A stretch of 8,993 bases of DNA from Sulfurimonas sp. (GTDB lineage: Bacteria; Campylobacterota; Campylobacteria; Campylobacterales; Sulfurimonadaceae): contig JAFLJZ010000181.1 of NCBI GenBank assembly GCA_022712775.1, positions 1-8,993 of the forward strand, given 5' to 3'. This document shows positions 6,613 through 8,993 of the stretch, piece after piece (the stretch's first letter is position 1; each line of letters opens with the position of its first letter). Position numbers and translations under genes: made by a program. Below the pieces are notes generated by a model. It saw only the letters and a list, made by a program, of their open reading frames with translations. It was not told where the DNA came from and ran no database searches.

Positions 6613-7977
6613 TTGGGAAAAAATAAATCTAAATCGACATTAGGAATCATCCTCTTTGCATCAATCATAGCTGGGGTTATATATGTATATACCTCTTCAA
6701 CATTTGAAAGAGATGTCCCAAATATTGAGGTAAGCAGTAATGGATATTGGAATCTTAAAAAGCCTATAGATATTTCGATTACAGATGAAAGTGGTGTTAA
6801 GTCGTATAAGCTTATTTTTAAAAGTGAATCGGGAGAAAAAACATTAGAGTACGAACAATATATTGAACCGAAAAAGCTTTTAAACTTAGAAGTGAAGCCA
6901 CCTAAAAGTGCATATGCGCTTAAACAAAAAAATGTAAGTTTGATTTTAGAGATTAGAGATGCAAGTTCTTGGAATTTTTTAAGTGGTAATACAACTCGAC
7001 AAGAATTTAAGTTTATTATAGATAAAAAAAGACCACAGTCAAGTATTTTGAGTAACTCATATAAAATCACTAAAGGTGGTTCAGCACTCGTTATATTTAA
7101 GGTAATGGATGAAAATTTAAAAGATATTTATATAGAATCTAATAATGACAAAAAATTTACTCCACAAGCTTTTTATCAAGATGGATATTATATATCTTTA
7201 TTAGCATGGCCTATAACAAATAAAAAATTTCATGCTACTATAGTTGCTAAAGATTACGCAGGAAATATATCTAAAACAAATATTCCTCTTTATCTTAAAG
7301 CAAAAAAATATAAAGTTTCTACTATTAAAATTAGTGATAGATTTTTAAATGGAAAGATCGCAGACCTTGCAGAAGAATTTGAAGAAACACAAGGTATAAC
7401 AGATCCTTTAGAACAGTTTAGAGTTATTAATGAAGATGTGAGAGCTAAAAATGAAAAACTGATTCATGAGTATGCTTCAAAGGTTCCAACTGATATGCTC
7501 ACTGACTTTCATATAAATAAAATGTATCCATTGAAAAATGCAAAGGTTGTTGCCTCATTTGGTGATCATAGAAAATATACATACAAGGGTAAAAAGCTTA
7601 GTGAATCGTATCATTTAGGTCTTGATTTAGCTTCGAATGCAATGGCAAGTATTAAGCCTCAAAATGGTGGTGATGTTGTATACTCTGATTATAATGGTTT
7701 GTATGGGAATATGCCTATGATTCATCATGGTTTAGGTTTATACACACTTTATGGGCATTGTTCAAGTGTTAATATCGCTGTAGATGAAAGTGTTGATGCA
7801 AAATATGACATAGCAAATACGGGTAAAAGTGGTTACGCTATGGGAGATCATCTTCATTTTGGTGTCTTAGTTCAAGGTATCGAAGTTCGTCCTGAGGAAT
7901 GGATGGATACAAAATGGATTAAACTCAATATTACGAACGTTATTAAAACTGCCAAAGAGATAATAAATAAAAGCTAA
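6613..7977 (+). CDS. Membrane-anchored M23 family zinc metallopeptidase (murein endopeptidase)
   Basis: Predicted peptidoglycan endopeptidase of 454 residues. An N-terminal membrane anchor (about 9-27) follows a short Lys-rich stretch, placing the rest in the periplasm. Residues about 33-230 look like two beta-rich Ig-like modules (DESGVKSYKL and VAKDYAGNISKT are typical turns), then a helical linker rich in Glu/Asp/Lys. The LytM domain covers about 310-440 with both zinc motifs intact: YHLGLD (His334, Asp338) and GDHLHFG (His413, His415), plus LYGHCSS (His382). It should therefore be active. The start is TTG, chosen because AAGGA is well placed and the anchor begins directly after it; the gap to the previous stop is one base. 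M23 peptidases of this class shape the cell wall in Campylobacterota, and a gene of this kind next to lpxC is, as far as I recall, also found in Campylobacter. Which named peptidase it matches is not clear. Confidence 0.92.
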   Translation: MGKNKSKSTLGIILFASIIAGVIYVYTSSTFERDVPNIEVSSNGYWNLKKPIDISITDESGVKSYKLIFKSESGEKTLEYEQYIEPKKLLNLEVKPPKSAYALKQKNVSLILEIRDASSWNFLSGNTTRQEFKFIIDKKRPQSSILSNSYKITKGGSALVIFKVMDENLKDIYIESNNDKKFTPQAFYQDGYYISLLAWPITNKKFHATIVAKDYAGNISKTNIPLYLKAKKYKVSTIKISDRFLNGKIADLAEEFEETQGITDPLEQFRVINEDVRAKNEKLIHEYASKVPTDMLTDFHINKMYPLKNAKVVASFGDHRKYTYKGKKLSESYHLGLDLASNAMASIKPQNGGDVVYSDYNGLYGNMPMIHHGLGLYTLYGHCSSVNIAVDESVDAKYDIANTGKSGYAMGDHLHFGVLVQGIEVRPEEWMDTKWIKLNITNVIKTAKEIINKS

Positions 7978-8063
7978 AAAAATTAAAATATGTCTCGCCT
8001 TATTGGCGTAGCTTTAGTGAGGGGAATTTGAAAAGAATTCACTTCTTTTTCGAAGGAGAAAAT
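7978..8063 (+). promoter_or_regulatory. lpxC leader region with small hairpins
   Basis: These 86 bases separate the M23 stop from the lpxC start. There is a short G/C hairpin, CGCC-TTATT-GGCG (7996-8008), with no following T run, and a second possible pairing of CTTC (8042-8045) with GAAG (8052-8055), which would cover part of the ribosome binding site. TAAAAT at 7984-7989 is a weak -10 candidate. Any regulatory role is inference. Confidence 0.35.
8052..8058 (+). promoter_or_regulatory. lpxC: Strong ribosome binding site that sets the lpxC GTG start
   Basis: GAAGGAG is the best Shine-Dalgarno sequence in the window and ends five bases before GTG at 8064. The following residues, YQTTIKKAVELVGIGLHKG, match the true LpxC N-terminus. 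Confidence 0.8.
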
Positions 8064-8948
8064 GTGTATCAAACTACGATAAAAAAAGCTGTTGAATTAG
8101 TTGGAATCGGTTTACATAAAGGTTCTCCAGTACGTTTACGCTTAGAGCCTTTAGAATCCAACAGTGGTATTATTTTTTATCGTAGTGATGTTGATGTAGC
8201 GATACCTTTGATTCCAGAGAACGTAGTAAACACAAAAATGGCGACTGTTATTGGTAAAGATGGATATGTTATTTCAACGATTGAACATTTACTTTCAGCT
8301 GTATATGCCTATGGGATAGATAACCTAAAAATTATAGTAGATGCAGATGAAGTACCTGTAATGGACGGAAGTTCTGCTAGTTTTTGTATGCTTTTAGATG
8401 AGGCAGAAATTCAAGAACTTGATTCTCCAAAAAAGATTATGAGAATTAAAAAAGAAGTTATTGTACAAGAGGGTGACAAGTATGTTAAACTTACACCTTC
8501 TCCTGATTTAAAATATGATTTTAGAATTAAATTTCCACATCCAGTTATTCAAAACCAAGATTATGTTTTAGAGTTTACAAAAGAATCTTATAGAAATGAA
8601 ATTTCTCGTGCAAGAACATTTGGTTTTCTTCATGAAGTGCAGTATCTTCGCTCAAAAGGTTTAGCATTAGGTGGTTCTTTAGAAAATGCTATTGTTTTAG
8701 ATGATAAAAAAGTTCTAAATCCTGAAGGACTAAGATTTAGCGATGAGTTTGTACGACATAAAATTCTTGATGCTATTGGTGATATGTCACTGATTGGCAT
8801 GAACTTTGTAGGAAATTATGAAGCATTAGCCGGAAGTCATGATTTAAATCATAAGCTTACACTTGAACTTTTAAAAGATGCTGAAAATTATGAAGTTATA
8901 GAGCTTGTTGGTGAAAAAACAGCAGCCTTAGAAAAAGCGTATGCCTAA
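8064..8948 (+). CDS. lpxC: UDP-3-O-acyl-N-acetylglucosamine deacetylase LpxC
   Basis: Zinc amidase for the committed step of lipid A synthesis, removing acetate from UDP-3-O-acyl-GlcNAc in the cytoplasm. Signatures: GIGLHKG near the N-terminus, STIEHLLSA with catalytic Glu74 and zinc ligand His75, MDGSSASF, SRARTFGF, then HKILDAIGD with zinc ligands His232 and Asp236, and GSHDLNHKL with His259. The catalytic set is complete. I use the GTG at 8064 (294 residues), not the in-frame TTG at 8028. The 12 extra residues from TTG lie before the normal LpxC start, and GAAGGAG is spaced correctly for the GTG. The last 8 bases overlap the next start codon. Presence of lpxC means a Gram-negative outer membrane with lipid A. 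Confidence 0.95.
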   Translation: MYQTTIKKAVELVGIGLHKGSPVRLRLEPLESNSGIIFYRSDVDVAIPLIPENVVNTKMATVIGKDGYVISTIEHLLSAVYAYGIDNLKIIVDADEVPVMDGSSASFCMLLDEAEIQELDSPKKIMRIKKEVIVQEGDKYVKLTPSPDLKYDFRIKFPHPVIQNQDYVLEFTKESYRNEISRARTFGFLHEVQYLRSKGLALGGSLENAIVLDDKKVLNPEGLRFSDEFVRHKILDAIGDMSLIGMNFVGNYEALAGSHDLNHKLTLELLKDAENYEVIELVGEKTAALEKAYA

Positions 8949-8993
8949 AAAGGTTGATATACTTTTAGTTGCACTTTCTTCACCGATACAGCT
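8941..8993 (+). CDS. Start of a further gene, possibly tsaB (partial)
   Basis: An open frame begins with ATG at 8941, overlapping the lpxC stop by 8 bases, and runs off the window after 17 codons (MPKKVDILLVALSSPIQ). The tight overlap and lack of stops suggest a real co-transcribed gene, though no clear Shine-Dalgarno sequence precedes it. A strand followed by LSSP resembles the N-terminus of the divergent TsaB (tRNA threonylcarbamoyladenosine complex) that I recall following lpxC, ahead of thrB, in Campylobacterota. That identity is inference from position and a very short match. Confidence 0.5.
   Translation, partial: MPKKVDILLVALSSPIQ

Noticed and set aside
6591..7070. Long antisense open frame (159 codons) on the - strand over the M23 gene
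   Set aside because: It lies opposite the N-terminal half of a well-supported gene, has no recognisable domain and no convincing ribosome binding site. It is the kind of shadow frame expected from AT-rich codon use.
8004..8020. TTGGCG... as a sigma-54 promoter ahead of lpxC
   Set aside because: The GG is present, but no GC dinucleotide lies at the required spacing for the -12 element.
8028..8063. TTG start for lpxC, or a short leader peptide from it
   Set aside because: The purine run at 8019-8025 is too close to the TTG, and the strong GAAGGAG plus GTG at 8064 matches the known LpxC start. No sign of attenuation was seen.
1..8993. CRISPR arrays, tRNA or rRNA genes, insertion sequences, attachment sites
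   Set aside because: I found no regularly spaced repeats, tRNA-like cloverleaf, rRNA segment, transposase or terminal inverted repeats on either strand.

Overview
The window reads as chromosome of an AT-rich member of the Campylobacterota (Epsilonproteobacteria), most like a Sulfurimonas/Arcobacter-type organism. This is inferred from gene content and order (nadA-nadC-flhB, then a DHH phosphoesterase, an M23 peptidase and lpxC), from strongly AT-biased codon use, and from promoters with a good (often extended TGn) TATAAT -10 box and no recognisable -35. All genes are on the + strand.

Left part (1-2270), accessory: two genes for exported proteins. The first (12-814) encodes a caspase-like (peptidase C14) protein. 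It is broken by a -1 frame change in a run of seven A at 210-216, and its usual catalytic His is a Tyr. The second (917-2269) has its own promoter and encodes a secreted alpha/beta-hydrolase with a lipase-type Ser-Asp-His triad behind an unrecognised N-terminal region containing the protein's only two cysteines.

Right part (about 2295-8993), core: a dense array starting at a TGATATAAT promoter. nadA and nadC make nicotinate mononucleotide for NAD and overlap by 4 bases. flhB (flagellar export switch) follows after 13 bases. Next come a small acidic protein of unknown function, a DHH/DHHA1 phosphoesterase whose promoter lies so close to its ATG that a leaderless mRNA is likely, a membrane-anchored M23 peptidase with Ig-like domains, lpxC (lipid A synthesis), and the first 17 codons of a further gene, possibly tsaB. 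Several starts are non-ATG: GTG for nadA and lpxC, TTG for the M23 gene. The nadC and lpxC starts were placed downstream of the longest possible ORF start from family N-termini and ribosome binding sites.

I saw no tRNA, rRNA, CRISPR array, insertion sequence or canonical terminator. No clearly novel system is visible. The least ordinary items are the broken pseudo-caspase, the secreted hydrolase with its unknown N-terminal region, the acidic unknown protein, and a few unusual translation-start contexts.
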